Of a DNA stretch of 64,000 nt, positions 7,066 through 17,807 are shown piece by piece. Source of the stretch: JASLDZ01 sp964244065 (GTDB lineage Bacteria; Pseudomonadota; Alphaproteobacteria; Caulobacterales; Caulobacteraceae); assembly GCA_964244065.1 (NCBI GenBank), contig CAXTHH010000009.1, positions 1 through 64,000 of the forward strand, in the 5' to 3' direction. Numbering within the stretch: the stretch's first letter is position 1; every line of letters begins with the position of its first letter. The position numbers and the translations under genes were made by a program. The notes beneath the pieces are model-generated. The model did no database searches. It was given only the letters and a program-made list of their open reading frames with translations, and was not told the DNA's origin.

Positions 7066-7855
7066 GCGCGCAGCAGATAGGGCGTCGGCGGCGTGGGCGG
7101 GAGCGCGGGCGCTCGCCGCCGCCCCAGGCTGGCGGGCCGCAAGCCGGCGGGCGCTCGACCTTCTCATGCCGCCCCATGCCCTTGACGGGGCGGGGGAGCG
7201 GCCGTTCGCGCCCGGGCTGGGCGCGGCCGCCTGGACCCGCATCGCCTGGGTGGACGGGCCGGTGTGCGACGGCTGCGGCGTGCCCTACGCCTACGACCTG
7301 CACAGCCGCTGCGCCGCCTGCTCCGCCCGGCCGCGCGCCTTCGACCGGGCGCGCTGCGCCTGCCTGTACGACGAGGGCTCGCGCGAGCTGATCCTGCAGC
7401 TGAAGCACGGCGACCGGACCGACCTCGCCGGCCTGTTCGCCCTGTGGCTGAACCGGGCCGCGCCCGACCTCCTGACCGCGTGCGACGCCGTGGCGCCCGT
7501 GCCCATGCACCCGGGCCGGCTGTTCCGCCGCCGCTACAACCAGGCCGCCGAGATCGCCCGGCCGCTCGCGCGCCTGGCGCGCCGGGCCTACCTGCCGGAC
7601 GCCCTGGTCCGCGCGCGGGACACGGGCGGGCAGGGCGGGCGCTCGCGGCGAGGGCGGCGCGAGGCGGTGCGCGGCGCCTTCTCGGTTCCCAAGCCGGCGC
7701 GGGTGGCGGGCGTCCGCGTGCTCCTGGTCGACGACGTGATGACCACCGGGGCCACGGCGGAGGCCTGCGCCCGGGCGCTCAAGGCGGCGGGCGCGGCCGC
7801 CGTGTTCGTCGCGGTGGTCGCCCGGGTGCAGGAGGCGGAGGCCCTCGCTATATGA
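7064..7855 (+). CDS. comF: ComF family phosphoribosyltransferase-like protein
   Basis: 263 residues. The N-terminal segment RRALDLLMPPHALDGAGE is followed by a zinc-ribbon-like part (GPVCDGCGVPYAYD, then CAACSAR). The C-terminal type I phosphoribosyltransferase fold ends in VLLVDDVMTTGATAEACARAL, the PRPP-binding loop. RRRYNQAAEIARPLAR is a ComF hallmark. The family takes part in DNA uptake in competent species; in other bacteria its role is unclear. The first CxxC found in many ComF proteins is missing (HALDGAG). It precedes grxC, nitrilase and DUF1178 genes, an order common in alphaproteobacteria. Confidence 0.9.
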   Translation: MRAADRASAAWAGARALAAAPGWRAASRRALDLLMPPHALDGAGERPFAPGLGAAAWTRIAWVDGPVCDGCGVPYAYDLHSRCAACSARPRAFDRARCACLYDEGSRELILQLKHGDRTDLAGLFALWLNRAAPDLLTACDAVAPVPMHPGRLFRRRYNQAAEIARPLARLARRAYLPDALVRARDTGGQGGRSRRGRREAVRGAFSVPKPARVAGVRVLLVDDVMTTGATAEACARALKAAGAAAVFVAVVARVQEAEALAI

Positions 7856-7883
7856 GCCGCCCCGCCGCAGCTGAGGGTCGCCC

Positions 7884-8144
7884 ATGCCGGACGTGACGAT
7901 CTACACCCGCCCCTTCTGTCCCTACTGCTCCCGCGCCCTGTCGCTGCTGCAGAAGAAGGGCGTCGCCTTCACAGAGGTGAAGGACGCCTACATGGACCCC
8001 GCCAAGAAGCGCGAGATGGTGGCCAAGGCCAACGGCGGCTCCACCTTCCCCCAGATCTTCGTCGGCGAGCGCCACATCGGCGGCTGCGACGACTTGATGG
8101 CGCTCGACCGCCGGGGCGAGCTGGACGCGCTGCTGGCGGCGTGA
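7884..8144 (+). CDS. grxC: Glutaredoxin 3
   Basis: 86-residue class I glutaredoxin that reduces disulfides and glutathionylated proteins with glutathione. The active site CPYC is at residues 12-15 (TRPFCPYCSRALSLL). The glutathione-binding TFPQIFVGERHIGGCDDL follows. Length and sequence match GrxC closely. The stop overlaps the GTG start of the nitrilase gene by 4 nt. Confidence 0.97.
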   Translation: MPDVTIYTRPFCPYCSRALSLLQKKGVAFTEVKDAYMDPAKKREMVAKANGGSTFPQIFVGERHIGGCDDLMALDRRGELDALLAA

Positions 8145-8962
8145 GCACCCGCGTCGCCCTCCTGCAGCTGCGCACGCCGGCCAGCCACGCCGAGGCCTTG
8201 GCGCATGTGGAGCCGCTCGTGCGCCGGGCGGCGGGGGAGGGCGCGCGCCTGGTGCTGACGCCGGAATGCACCAACGTGGTCCAGCGGGACCGCGCCAAGC
8301 TGCTGCCGGAGCTGCGCACCGTCGAGGACGACCCGGTCGTGAACGGCCTGCGCGGCCTCGCCGCGGACCTGGGCGTCGAGCTCCTGATCGGCTCCGCCCT
8401 CGTCCGGCGCGAGGACGGCGGCTGCGCCAACCGCTCGCTGCTGATCGGCGCGGACGGGGCGGTGCGGGCCGCCTACGACAAGGTCCACATGTTCGACGTC
8501 GACCTCCCCACCGGCGAGCGGGTGCGCGAGAGCGAGGTCTACACGCCCGGCGACCGGGCGGTGGTGGCCGACACCGTGGCCGGCCGGCTGGGCCTGACCG
8601 TCTGCTACGATGTGCGTTTCCCCGCCCTGTTCCGGGCGGAGGCGGAGGCCGGGGCGCAGATCATCGCCGTGCCCGCCGCCTTCACCCGCCCCACGGGCGA
8701 GGCGCACTGGGAGGTGCTGCTGCGCGCCCGCGCCATCGAGACGGGAAGCTTCGTGCTCGCCCCCGCCCAGGGCGGCCATCATGCCGACGGGCGCGGCACC
8801 TGGGGGCGGACCACCGCCGCCGGGCCCTGGGGCGAGGTGCTGGGCAGGCTGGACCATGACGAGCCGGGCGTGCTCGCCGTGGAGATCGACCTCGCGCACG
8901 TGGCCAAGGCGCGCGCCGCAGTGCCGGCGCTGGCCAACGCCCGGGGCTTCGCCGCGCCGTGA
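8141..8962 (+). CDS. Carbon-nitrogen hydrolase (Nit1-like amidase)
   Basis: 273 residues of the nitrilase superfamily with the Glu-Lys-Cys triad in view: VLTPECTN (Glu), AYDKVHMFDVDLP (Lys) and TVCYDVRFPALFR (Cys). The segment VPAAFTRPTGEAHWEVLLRA is typical of Nit1/NIT-type omega-amidases, which hydrolyse deaminated glutathione or alpha-ketoglutaramate. Its position directly after glutaredoxin 3 fits a role in glutathione repair, although the substrate is inferred. The start is GTG in a GTGA overlap with grxC. Confidence 0.93.
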   Translation: MSTRVALLQLRTPASHAEALAHVEPLVRRAAGEGARLVLTPECTNVVQRDRAKLLPELRTVEDDPVVNGLRGLAADLGVELLIGSALVRREDGGCANRSLLIGADGAVRAAYDKVHMFDVDLPTGERVRESEVYTPGDRAVVADTVAGRLGLTVCYDVRFPALFRAEAEAGAQIIAVPAAFTRPTGEAHWEVLLRARAIETGSFVLAPAQGGHHADGRGTWGRTTAAGPWGEVLGRLDHDEPGVLAVEIDLAHVAKARAAVPALANARGFAAP

Positions 8963-9396
8963 TCCGCTACGCCCTGCGCTGCGAGGCGGGCCACGGGTTC
9001 GAAGCCTGGTTCGCCTCCTCCGCCGCCTATGACGACCAGGCCGCCGGCGGGCTGGTGAGCTGCCCCGTGTGCGACAGCCCGCGGGTGGAGAAGCAGATCA
9101 TGGCCCCGGCCGTGGCCGGCACGCGGCGCTCCGCCGAGCCCGACGGGCCGCCGCCGGCCAGGATGCGCGAGATGTTCCGCCGCGCCGCCCGGGAGGTGCG
9201 TCGCAAGGTGTTCGACGACTTCGACCACGTGGGCGACGCCTTCGCGAAGGAGGCTCGCGCCATCCACGAGGGCAAGGCGGAGGAGCGCGGCATCTACGGC
9301 GAGGCCACCCCCGCGGAGGTCCGCGCCCTGCGCGAAGACGGCGTCGGCGTCGCCCCGCTCCCGCCCGAGCCGGTGGACGAGGACAAGCTGAACTAG
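8959..9396 (+). CDS. DUF1178 family protein
   Basis: 145 residues with GTG in a 4-nt overlap with the nitrilase gene. The N-terminus MIRYALRCEAGHGFEAWFAS and a C-x2-C (LVSCPVCDSPRVEKQIMAP) form the zinc-ribbon-like head of DUF1178. The helical middle (MREMFRRAAREVRRKVFDDF) and YGEATPAEVRALREDGV at the end are also family hallmarks. Function is unknown. The grxC - nitrilase - DUF1178 order recurs in many alphaproteobacteria. Confidence 0.92.
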   Translation: MIRYALRCEAGHGFEAWFASSAAYDDQAAGGLVSCPVCDSPRVEKQIMAPAVAGTRRSAEPDGPPPARMREMFRRAAREVRRKVFDDFDHVGDAFAKEARAIHEGKAEERGIYGEATPAEVRALREDGVGVAPLPPEPVDEDKLN

Positions 9397-9406
9397 CGAG
9401 GCTTGA

Positions 9407-9544
9407 CCTCCTCCCCTGCGAAGCGGGGGAGGTGGCCGCGAAGCGGACGGAGGGGGCCAGTTCACGCCCGACCTCCACCAGCGCAGCCCCCTCCGTCACG
9501 CGCCTGCGGCGCGCGCCACCTCCCCCGCTTCGCAGGGGAGGTGG
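9407..9544. repeat. Palindromic intergenic repeat element, copy 1
   Basis: The 29-nt arms at 9407-9435 and 9516-9544 are near-perfect inverted repeats, and each arm is itself hairpin-forming (CTCCCC-TGCGAAGC-GGGGGAG). Inside them an inner inverted pair, CGGAGGGGGC and GCCCCCTCCG, is followed by GC-rich filler. The same element lies in the opposite orientation at 31125-31263, and a diverged copy at 17808-17963. It occupies the gap between DUF1178 and the acyl-CoA ligase. It looks like a REP/MITE-like element; it encodes nothing. Confidence 0.85.
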
Positions 9545-9643
9545 TCAGAGAACATCCTCCCGCTTGGCTCCGCCCGTCCCACCCGGCTATCGTCGCGGCA
9601 AGCGAGGCGGCTCCAGACCGCCCGGTGCGGGACGGAGACGACC

Positions 9644-11287
<1,644 letters not shown>

Positions 11288-11303
11288 GAGCTCTGAACCG
11301 CCC

Positions 11304-12158
11304 GTGACCCAAGCCGAGCCGCCGCGCGCGAAGCCTTCCGCAGCCCCGGCGACGGCGCCGCGTCCGCGGCGCACGACGGCCCAGCTCGGGCGGTCGGCCA
11401 GCCGCATCGCCATCGGCTGCGCGGTGGTGTCCATCCTGGTGTTCGTGCTGGCCGTGGTCGGCTTCCGCCAGGGCTGGCTCAGCTTCGCGGCGGCGACGCG
11501 AGGCCTGACGGGGATCGCCGTGCCCGCCCTGGCGCTGCTGGCCGCCCTGTTCGGGATCGTTGGCGCGGTGCTGGCGCTCATGGCCAAGCCCCGGGGCGGG
11601 GCGGTGACGGCGCTGGTCGCCGTCGCGCTGGGCCTCGGCGTCTACCTGTTCTGGACGCAGGCCAACGCCAGGAACAGCAAGGCCCCGCCGGTCCACGAGG
11701 TCGCCACCGACTGGACCGACCCGCTGATGTTCTCTCCCAAGACGCTCGCCGCGCGGGGCGACAAGGCCAACCCCGTGGAGCTCGCGCCCGTGGTGCCGGA
11801 GGGGCCGGGCGCCGCCGGCGGCTTCCTGGGCCGGCCCGTGGCCGACGTGAACGCCCGCACCTGCCCGGGCGCCGCGCCGCTGGTGCTCACCACCCCCCCC
11901 GCCGACGCCTACGCCAAGCTGAAGGCGGCGGTGGCGGGCGAGCGCATGGCGATCCTGACCGACGATCCGCAGACGGGCCGTATCGAGGCCACGGCAGCGC
12001 GCGGCTTCTGGGGCGTGCGCGACGATCTGGCCGGTCGCGTTCGCCCGGAAGGCGCGGGCGCCCGCATCGACCTGCGCTCCATCGCCCGGGCGGGCGATAC
12101 GGACAACGGGGCCAACTGCGACCGCGTCACCCGCCTGCGGAAGGCGGTGGCCGGCTGA
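11304..12158 (+). CDS. DUF1499 domain membrane protein
   Basis: 284 residues, GTG start. A Pro/Ala-rich cytoplasmic tail is followed by three likely transmembrane segments (about residues 33-53, 70-92, 98-117). After these comes a soluble DUF1499 domain from HEVATDWTDPLMF to the end (AAVAGERMAILTDDPQTGRI, TAARGFWGVRDDLAGRVRP, RSIARAGDTDNGANCDRV). Function is unknown. The last 32 nt overlap, tail to tail, the MBL-fold gene on the other strand. Confidence 0.88.
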   Translation: MTQAEPPRAKPSAAPATAPRPRRTTAQLGRSASRIAIGCAVVSILVFVLAVVGFRQGWLSFAAATRGLTGIAVPALALLAALFGIVGAVLALMAKPRGGAVTALVAVALGLGVYLFWTQANARNSKAPPVHEVATDWTDPLMFSPKTLAARGDKANPVELAPVVPEGPGAAGGFLGRPVADVNARTCPGAAPLVLTTPPADAYAKLKAAVAGERMAILTDDPQTGRIEATAARGFWGVRDDLAGRVRPEGAGARIDLRSIARAGDTDNGANCDRVTRLRKAVAG

Positions 12159-13122
12159 GCCGGGCGGGGCGGTAGACGGCCTCCGCCGGGGCGCCGCCTG
12201 CGTCCGCCCGCACCTCGCCCAGGCGCACGAGCCGGATCAGGTGCGCCAGCACCGATCGCGCCGCCGCGGGATGCAGCCTGGGATCCACCTCGGCGTACAG
12301 GCGGGCCACCATATCGGGGATGCGGGCGAGGCCGGCGCCCACCGCGGCGCGCACCTGCGCCTCGCGATGCAGCCGGTGCGCCTTGTAGGCTTGCAGGAAC
12401 TGTGCGGGCGCAGTGACCGCCGGCCCGTGCGCCGGGTGCAGGATGGCGAAGCCCTCCGCGATCACCTGGTCGAGGCTGGCGAGGTAGGCGTCCATGTCCC
12501 CGTCGGGCGGCGAGACGATGGTCGTCGACCACCCCATCACGTGGTCGCCCGACAGCAGCACGCCCCCTCCCAGGTCGAAGGCGAGATGGTTCGAGGCGTG
12601 GCCCGGGGTGGCCAGCACGCGCAGCCGCCAGCCCTCGCCGGCCAGCACCTCGTCGTCCGCCAGCTCGCGGTCGGGGCGGAAACGCGCGTCGCCGGAGACC
12701 TCGCCCCCGTCCGCCGCCGGGTCGGCCCGGCCCAGCACCGGCGCGCCGCCGAGCGCCGCCGCGAGCGGACGCGCCAGCGGGCTGTGGTCCGCGTGCGTGT
12801 GCGTCACCAGCACCGCGGCGACGCGCTCGCCGGCCACGGCGCGCAGCAGCGCGTCGAGGTGCTCCGGGTCGTCCGGCCCGGGATCGACCACCGCCACCTC
12901 GCCCCCTCTCCCCGGCAGGCCCACGATGAAGCTGTTGGTGCCGAGGTAGGTGAAGGGCCCGGGGTTGCGGCAGGTCACCCGGCGCAGGCCCGGTCCGACC
13001 TCCACCGCCTCGCCGTAGCGGGGGTCCATGTCGCGCACGAACGGGATCGGCGGCGGCGGCCGGCCCGCCGCTTGCGGGAAGGGGGCGGAGCCCTCAGGCG
13101 GAGTCCCGGTCCTGGCCGTCAT
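12127..13122 (-). CDS. Metallo-beta-lactamase-fold hydrolase (LACTB2/glyoxalase II-like)
   Basis: 331 residues. The zinc-binding signature VLVTHTHADHSPLA (HxHxDH) is followed by ATPGHASNHLAF, LLSGDHVMGWSTTIV and HPAHGPAV, the other metal ligands in order. A C-terminal winged-helix-like segment (AHRLHREAQVRAA, then SVLAHLIRLVRLGEVR) is typical of LACTB2-type hydrolases. Substrate unknown. The ATG at 13122 shares the palindrome CATG with a tiny open frame on the other strand. The tail overlaps the DUF1499 gene by 32 nt. Confidence 0.92.
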   Translation of the reverse strand: MTARTGTPPEGSAPFPQAAGRPPPPIPFVRDMDPRYGEAVEVGPGLRRVTCRNPGPFTYLGTNSFIVGLPGRGGEVAVVDPGPDDPEHLDALLRAVAGERVAAVLVTHTHADHSPLARPLAAALGGAPVLGRADPAADGGEVSGDARFRPDRELADDEVLAGEGWRLRVLATPGHASNHLAFDLGGGVLLSGDHVMGWSTTIVSPPDGDMDAYLASLDQVIAEGFAILHPAHGPAVTAPAQFLQAYKAHRLHREAQVRAAVGAGLARIPDMVARLYAEVDPRLHPAAARSVLAHLIRLVRLGEVRADAGGAPAEAVYRPARLSRPPPSAGG

Positions 13123-13261
13123 GCTGTTCCTGTCCCGCCGCCTGCAGGTGGTCGCCGCCGCGCTGCTGCTGCTCGCCGCCGCCCGGCTGGTCGAGGCGGT
13201 GGCCGCGCCCGCCGCGCCGCCTGCCGGCGTGCGCGGTCAGATCGCCTGGGAGAGGTCGTAG
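13121..13261 (+). CDS. Possible small single-span membrane protein
   Basis: 46 codons (MLFLSRRLQVVAAALLLLAA, then RLVEAVAAPAAPPAGVRGQIAWERS) filling the otherwise empty 114-nt gap between the MBL-fold and DUF442 genes. It has a basic N-terminus, a 17-residue hydrophobic stretch and an Ala-x-Ala-like end, so it resembles a signal anchor. No ribosome-binding site stands out and the last 25 nt lie opposite the DUF442 gene. In such GC-rich DNA this could be chance. Confidence 0.25.
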   Translation: MLFLSRRLQVVAAALLLLAAARLVEAVAAPAAPPAGVRGQIAWERS

Positions 13262-13641
13262 CCCGCCGCCCGGCCGAGCTCGACCAGCTCGTCGCGCGGC
13301 ATGTCGGGCCCCGCGCGCCCCCGCGCCCAGACGACGATGGAGCGCGTGCCGGAGCGGCAGAAGGCCAGCACCGGCCCGTCCGCCGCGTCCACCGCCGCGC
13401 GCACCGCCTCGACCTGCCCGGGCGTGGGCCCGCCGACGACAGGGATGTGCGCGTAGTCCAGCCCCGCCGCCCGCGCCGCGGCCTCCATCTCGGCCGAGCT
13501 CGGCTGGCCGGGGTCCTCGCCGTCCGGCCGGTTGTTGATCACCAGGGCGAAGCCCCGGGCGGCCGCCTCCGCCATGTCCCCGGGCGCGAGCTGCGGGGCG
13601 GTGGAGAAGTGTCCGGTCACGGTGCGGATGTCGGCGGTCAT
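13237..13641 (-). CDS. DUF442 / TIGR01244-family phosphatase-like protein (BLH type)
   Basis: 134 residues. The Cys-x5-Arg phosphatase loop CRSGTRS follows VDAADGPVLAF, as in the DUF442 (beta-lactamase hydrolase-like) domain. That domain is often encoded next to or fused with sulfide-detoxifying MBL-fold proteins and rhodaneses. VINNRPDGEDPGQPSSAEM is the conserved general-acid Asp region. The neighbouring MBL-fold gene on the same strand echoes this BLH association, although that protein is not a clear persulfide dioxygenase. It lies 11 nt after the exported protein gene. Confidence 0.9.
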   Translation of the reverse strand: MTADIRTVTGHFSTAPQLAPGDMAEAAARGFALVINNRPDGEDPGQPSSAEMEAAARAAGLDYAHIPVVGGPTPGQVEAVRAAVDAADGPVLAFCRSGTRSIVVWARGRAGPDMPRDELVELGRAAGYDLSQAI

Positions 13642-13652
13642 GGGGAGCGTCC

Positions 13653-14204
13653 TTAGCGCTGGCGCATGCAGCGGACGGCGCGCTGGCCGTCCAGGTTGCA
13701 GAAGTAGCTGCCGAGCGCCGCGCGGCGCACCGCCAGCTGCGAGCCCTTGTGCGCGGGCCGCTCGATCGGCTCGTCGTCCGTCTGCACCCAGGCCGTGCCC
13801 TCCTCGGCGGTGAAGAACACGGCCTTGCCGTCGGGCAGACGCCCGCCGCGCGCCAGGGTGTAGGTGATCCGGTCCACCTGCTCCTCCGCGGGGCCGCCCC
13901 GGCCGCGGAACAGGCTGAACGCCGGCAGCTCCAGCCCGAAGGCCTGGCGGCGCACGCTGCGCACCTGCTCGCGGTCCAGCACCACCACCTGCCCTCGGGC
14001 TTCGGCCTCGTCGAGCGTGGCCGCCGCCTTGTCATAGCAGGCGAGCCGTTGGGCGCCGTCGGTCTCCTTGCGGCAGCTGGCCAGCGCCTCCAGCACCCCG
14101 GCGCGGCGGGCCTCCGGCTTGGGCGGGGCGGCGAGCGCCAGGGGCGCGGCGAGCGCGGCGGCGGCCAGGAGGCCAGCGGCGGGGGCGAGGAGGCGAGGCG
14201 TCAT
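13653..14204 (-). CDS. Exported hypothetical protein with CYD motif
   Basis: 183 residues from ATG 14204. The signal peptide MTPRLLAPAAGLLAAAALAA ends near ALAAPPKP. After it, LASCRKETDGAQRLACYDKA (C-x-n-R-L-x-C-Y-D) is a motif seen in several small periplasmic families, including VasI-like proteins. The two cysteines probably form a disulfide. The rest is a beta-rich domain ending in GSYFCNLDGQRAVRCMRQR with two more cysteines. No function assigned. It is divergent from the TonB receptor gene 217 bp away. Confidence 0.72.
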   Translation of the reverse strand: MTPRLLAPAAGLLAAAALAAPLALAAPPKPEARRAGVLEALASCRKETDGAQRLACYDKAAATLDEAEARGQVVVLDREQVRSVRRQAFGLELPAFSLFRGRGGPAEEQVDRITYTLARGGRLPDGKAVFFTAEEGTAWVQTDDEPIERPAHKGSQLAVRRAALGSYFCNLDGQRAVRCMRQR

Positions 14205-14421
14205 GGCGCTAGGGGAACCACGCACGTCCGATCTGGGCAAGGTGGCCGCGTGTGTGGCGCGAATGCGACAACCGGATGATGACGGTGCTACGGACGTGCA
14301 ACGCGCATTGACCCCCGGCGGCGCGGCGGCACAGGTTGGCTGCAACCGGCGGAGTTCCGTCGGACCTGGATTCCGCGTGGCCACGAGGCCCGCGACACCG
14401 TTGAATGGGGATCGTTCTCAC

Positions 14422-17400
14422 ATGAACACCACGCGAAGCCGCCTCCTGGCGTCCAGCGTCCTTTGCGGCGCGGCCATCCTGGGCGCCTCGCCCGCCCTGG
14501 CCCAATCGACCCAGCCCACCACGGGCAACGGCCGGGTCGAGACGACCCAGTCGGCCGGCCAGGCCGACGCCTCCTCGCGCGTCCAGACGGACGCCGCGGG
14601 CCTGAACACCCCCGGCGACAACGGCACCACGGTGGGTGAAGTCGTCGTCACCGGCTCGCGCATCGCCCGCCGCGACTACGTCGCCGACTCGCCCATCGTC
14701 TCGGTCGGCCCCAAGGCCATCGAGAACACCGGCGACATCACGCTGGAGCGCGTGATCGCGCAGCTGCCGCAGGTGGTGAGCACCCAGGGCGCCCAGGTGA
14801 ACAACGGCGGCAACGGCCAGGTGAACTTCGCCCTGCGCGGCATCGGCTCCAGCCGCACCCTGGTGCTGATCGACGGGCGTCGCGCCGTGCCTTCGAACGC
14901 CAGCGGCGTCATCGACCTGAACACCATCCCGACCGCGCTGATCGAGAACATCGAGGTCATCACGGGCGGCGCCTCTTCGGCCTACGGCTCGGACGCCATC
15001 GCCGGCGTCGCCAACTTCAAGCTGAAGCACAACTTCCAGGGCCTGGTGATCGACAGCCAGTACAACATCTCGGAAGAGGGTGACGGCGAAGAGCAGGCGG
15101 TCAACATCACCGCGGGCGGCAACTTCGACGGCGACCGCGGCAACGCGGTAATCTCGTTTGGCTACGCCAACCGAAATGCCGTGTTCTATGGCGCGCGTCC
15201 GAACGTGCAATTGAACGACTTCGGCGACTTCGGCCTGCCTAATAGCTCCATCCTAGCCGTCGGCGGTTTCTCGGGCACGATCCCGCAGGGCTCGGCCGCG
15301 GGCATCGCCAACGCCGCCCTCAACGCGGCGGGCAACAACGTTGCCGGCGCGAACGGCTTCAGCCAAGCCGCCTTCAACACCGTGTTCGGCCGCTACGGCG
15401 TCAACGGCGCCTCGGTGGCGGTGAACCAGAACACGGCGATCGGCTTCAACTCGGACGGTACGCTGTTCTACAAGGGTCTGAACTACAAGGGTCCGACCGA
15501 CACCATCGACTTCGCCACCATTCCGCAGACGCCGCTGAACGCAGCGCTGGGCGGCGCGGCGGCGAACGGCCCCGGCGCCTACAACACGGGCGCTCTGAAC
15601 TACGCCCTGGTGCCGCAGACGCGCTACAACGCCTACGGTTCGGTCGAGTACAAGATCAACGACCACATCAAGGCCTACGGCCAGTTCATCTTCAATCAGT
15701 TCACTTCGGCCACCGTTCTGGCGCCCACGCCGGCGGCCAGCAACCCGGGCACGGCGGTCGGCGCCCTGCCGACGGCCAACACCGGCTTCCTCGTGCCGGT
15801 TACCAACCCCTACCTGTCGGCTGATCTTAGGACGCTGCTGGCTTCGCGCCCGAACCCGAATGCGCCGTTCCTGTTCAACAAGCGCTTCACCGAGTTCGGC
15901 TTCCGCAACGCGACGATCGATTATACCACCTACCAAATCCTGACGGGCGCGCGCGGCGACATCCCCGATCCGGGCAACCACGACCTGACCTACGACATTT
16001 ACGGCAGCTATGGTCGGACGCTGGAGAACGACACACAGACGGGTAACCTGAACCGCTCGCTGTTCCGCCAGTACCTGGAGAGCCCCACCGGCGCGCTCGG
16101 GGCTTGCTCGGGGTACAACCCCTTCGGCCAGAACGGCATCTCCGCCGCCTGCCGCAGCCTGCTCAGCCCGACCACCAAGAACCAAGTCGAGAACGTGCAA
16201 CGCGTGGTGGAAGGCACCCTGACCGGCCGCGCCTTCACCGCCGAGTTCGCCGACCACTTCGGCGGCGAGGTCCGCTTCGCCCTGGGCGGCGACTACCGTC
16301 AGAACCGCTATGCCTTCACTCCCGACGCCATCGCCTCGTCCAACGACACGGCGGGCACGATCGGCTCGAACACCAACCCGTTCAACAACGCCAACGGCTT
16401 GGCCGGCTTCAACGCCGCCCAGCCCACCCGCGGCGTGACGGACGTGTACGAGGTCTATGGCGAGCTGCTGCTGCCGCTCGTCCACGACCTGCCGTTCGCC
16501 AAGCGCGTCGAGCTCAACCTCGGCGCCCGCTTCTCGGACTACAACTTCTCGGGCAGCGGCCGTGAGACCCAGCTCAACACGACGACCTACAAGGCCGAGG
16601 TGAACTGGAAGGTCACCGATTGGGCCACCCTGCGCGGCGGCTACAACCGCGCCGTCCGCGCGCCCAACGTGGGCGAGCTGTTCACACCGCAGCAGACCAA
16701 CTTCGCCGCCATCAACAACCCGGGCACGCTCGGCAACGGCGATCCCTGCGACGGCACCGGCGCCTACATCAACGGTCCCAACGGCGCCGCAGTGCGCGCC
16801 CTCTGCATCGCGCAGGGCGTGCCGGCCGCTCTCGTGGGTTCGCCAGCCACCTTCCGCCAAGCTAACTCGCAGGCGGCGTCCACTTCGGGCGGCAACCCGA
16901 ACCTGCGGGAAGAGCGCGCCAACACCTACACTGGCGGCTTCGTGATCACGCCGAAGTTCTCCAACCCGCTGTTCTCGCGCATCTCCCTGTCCGTCGATTA
17001 TTACAATATTTCGATCTCGCAAGCGATCGGAGGCATCGCAACGCTTACTTCGCTCAGCAAGTGCTACAACTCGGACGGCTCCAACCCGACGTACTCGATC
17101 AACAACTTCTTCTGCGGCGCCATCCAACGGGACACGGGCACGGGTCAGCTGGCGAACAGCACGGCCACCCAGCAGAACACGGGCGGCTTGAAGACCAGCG
17201 GCATTGACTTCCAGGCCGACTGGGGTTTCGCCCTGGCGGCGATCCCCTACCTGAACCTGAGCGACAAGTACGGCTCGCTGGCGTTCAACTTGGTCGGCAC
17301 CTGGGTGAACGACCTTGATACCCGCGCGACGCCTACGGACCGCTACCAGCAGAACCGTGGCACGATTAGCTCGCAGGGCTACACTCCCGTGTGGAAGGCC

Positions 17401-17718
17401 GTTGCCGCTGTCAACTACTCCGTCGGTCCGTTCGACTTCGGCGTGACTGAGCGTTACTACGGCGACGCTGAGGACTTCTCCTGCGTTGGCTTGACCGTGG
17501 TCTGCACCGCCCGCGGCGTGCCGGCGACCTTCTACACCAACCTGACGGGTCGCTGGAAAATCAACGACACGCTGGAACTGCGCACCGGCATCGACAACGT
17601 GACGAACCAAGAGCCCCGCTTCTTCACTTCGGGCACCAGCAGCCAAGCGTTCTCGGACGGCTCCACCTACGACTTCATCGGCCGTCGCTACTACGTGGCC
17701 CTGAAGGCGCGCTTCTAA
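14422..17718 (+). CDS. TonB-dependent receptor (large outer-membrane transporter)
   Basis: 1,098 residues. A signal peptide (MNTTRSRLLASSVLCGAAIL, cleavage after ALAQ) and a Gln/Thr-rich linker precede the TonB box region (GEVVVTGSRIARRDY). The plug contains LPQVVSTQGAQVNNG, FALRGIGSSRTLVLIDGRR, DLNTIPTALIENIEVITGGA and YGSDAIAGVANFKLK. A long beta-barrel ends in the aromatic-terminal strand YYVALKARF, which directs BamA insertion. Paired cysteines in barrel loops probably form disulfides. Receptors of this subtype in Caulobacterales import oligosaccharides, siderophores or other complexes; nothing adjacent points to the substrate. It is followed by a hairpin terminator. Confidence 0.95.
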   Translation: MNTTRSRLLASSVLCGAAILGASPALAQSTQPTTGNGRVETTQSAGQADASSRVQTDAAGLNTPGDNGTTVGEVVVTGSRIARRDYVADSPIVSVGPKAIENTGDITLERVIAQLPQVVSTQGAQVNNGGNGQVNFALRGIGSSRTLVLIDGRRAVPSNASGVIDLNTIPTALIENIEVITGGASSAYGSDAIAGVANFKLKHNFQGLVIDSQYNISEEGDGEEQAVNITAGGNFDGDRGNAVISFGYANRNAVFYGARPNVQLNDFGDFGLPNSSILAVGGFSGTIPQGSAAGIANAALNAAGNNVAGANGFSQAAFNTVFGRYGVNGASVAVNQNTAIGFNSDGTLFYKGLNYKGPTDTIDFATIPQTPLNAALGGAAANGPGAYNTGALNYALVPQTRYNAYGSVEYKINDHIKAYGQFIFNQFTSATVLAPTPAASNPGTAVGALPTANTGFLVPVTNPYLSADLRTLLASRPNPNAPFLFNKRFTEFGFRNATIDYTTYQILTGARGDIPDPGNHDLTYDIYGSYGRTLENDTQTGNLNRSLFRQYLESPTGALGACSGYNPFGQNGISAACRSLLSPTTKNQVENVQRVVEGTLTGRAFTAEFADHFGGEVRFALGGDYRQNRYAFTPDAIASSNDTAGTIGSNTNPFNNANGLAGFNAAQPTRGVTDVYEVYGELLLPLVHDLPFAKRVELNLGARFSDYNFSGSGRETQLNTTTYKAEVNWKVTDWATLRGGYNRAVRAPNVGELFTPQQTNFAAINNPGTLGNGDPCDGTGAYINGPNGAAVRALCIAQGVPAALVGSPATFRQANSQAASTSGGNPNLREERANTYTGGFVITPKFSNPLFSRISLSVDYYNISISQAIGGIATLTSLSKCYNSDGSNPTYSINNFFCGAIQRDTGTGQLANSTATQQNTGGLKTSGIDFQADWGFALAAIPYLNLSDKYGSLAFNLVGTWVNDLDTRATPTDRYQQNRGTISSQGYTPVWKAVAAVNYSVGPFDFGVTERYYGDAEDFSCVGLTVVCTARGVPATFYTNLTGRWKINDTLELRTGIDNVTNQEPRFFTSGTSSQAFSDGSTYDFIGRRYYVALKARF

Positions 17719-17746
17719 GACCGACGCTCCGGCGTTTGGCGTCGCG

Positions 17747-17774
17747 GGGCGGCGGACCACACGGTCCGTCGCCC
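17747..17774. terminator. Hairpin terminator after the TonB receptor gene
   Basis: GGCGGCGGACC-ACAC-GGTCCGTCGCC is an 11-bp stem with one mismatch, 29 nt after the receptor stop. A short CTTCGGCGTTT tail follows. The T-run is weak, as is usual at this GC content. Confidence 0.5.
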
Positions 17775-17807
17775 TTCGGCGTTTGTGGCGATGGCGCCGA
17801 TGCGGGT

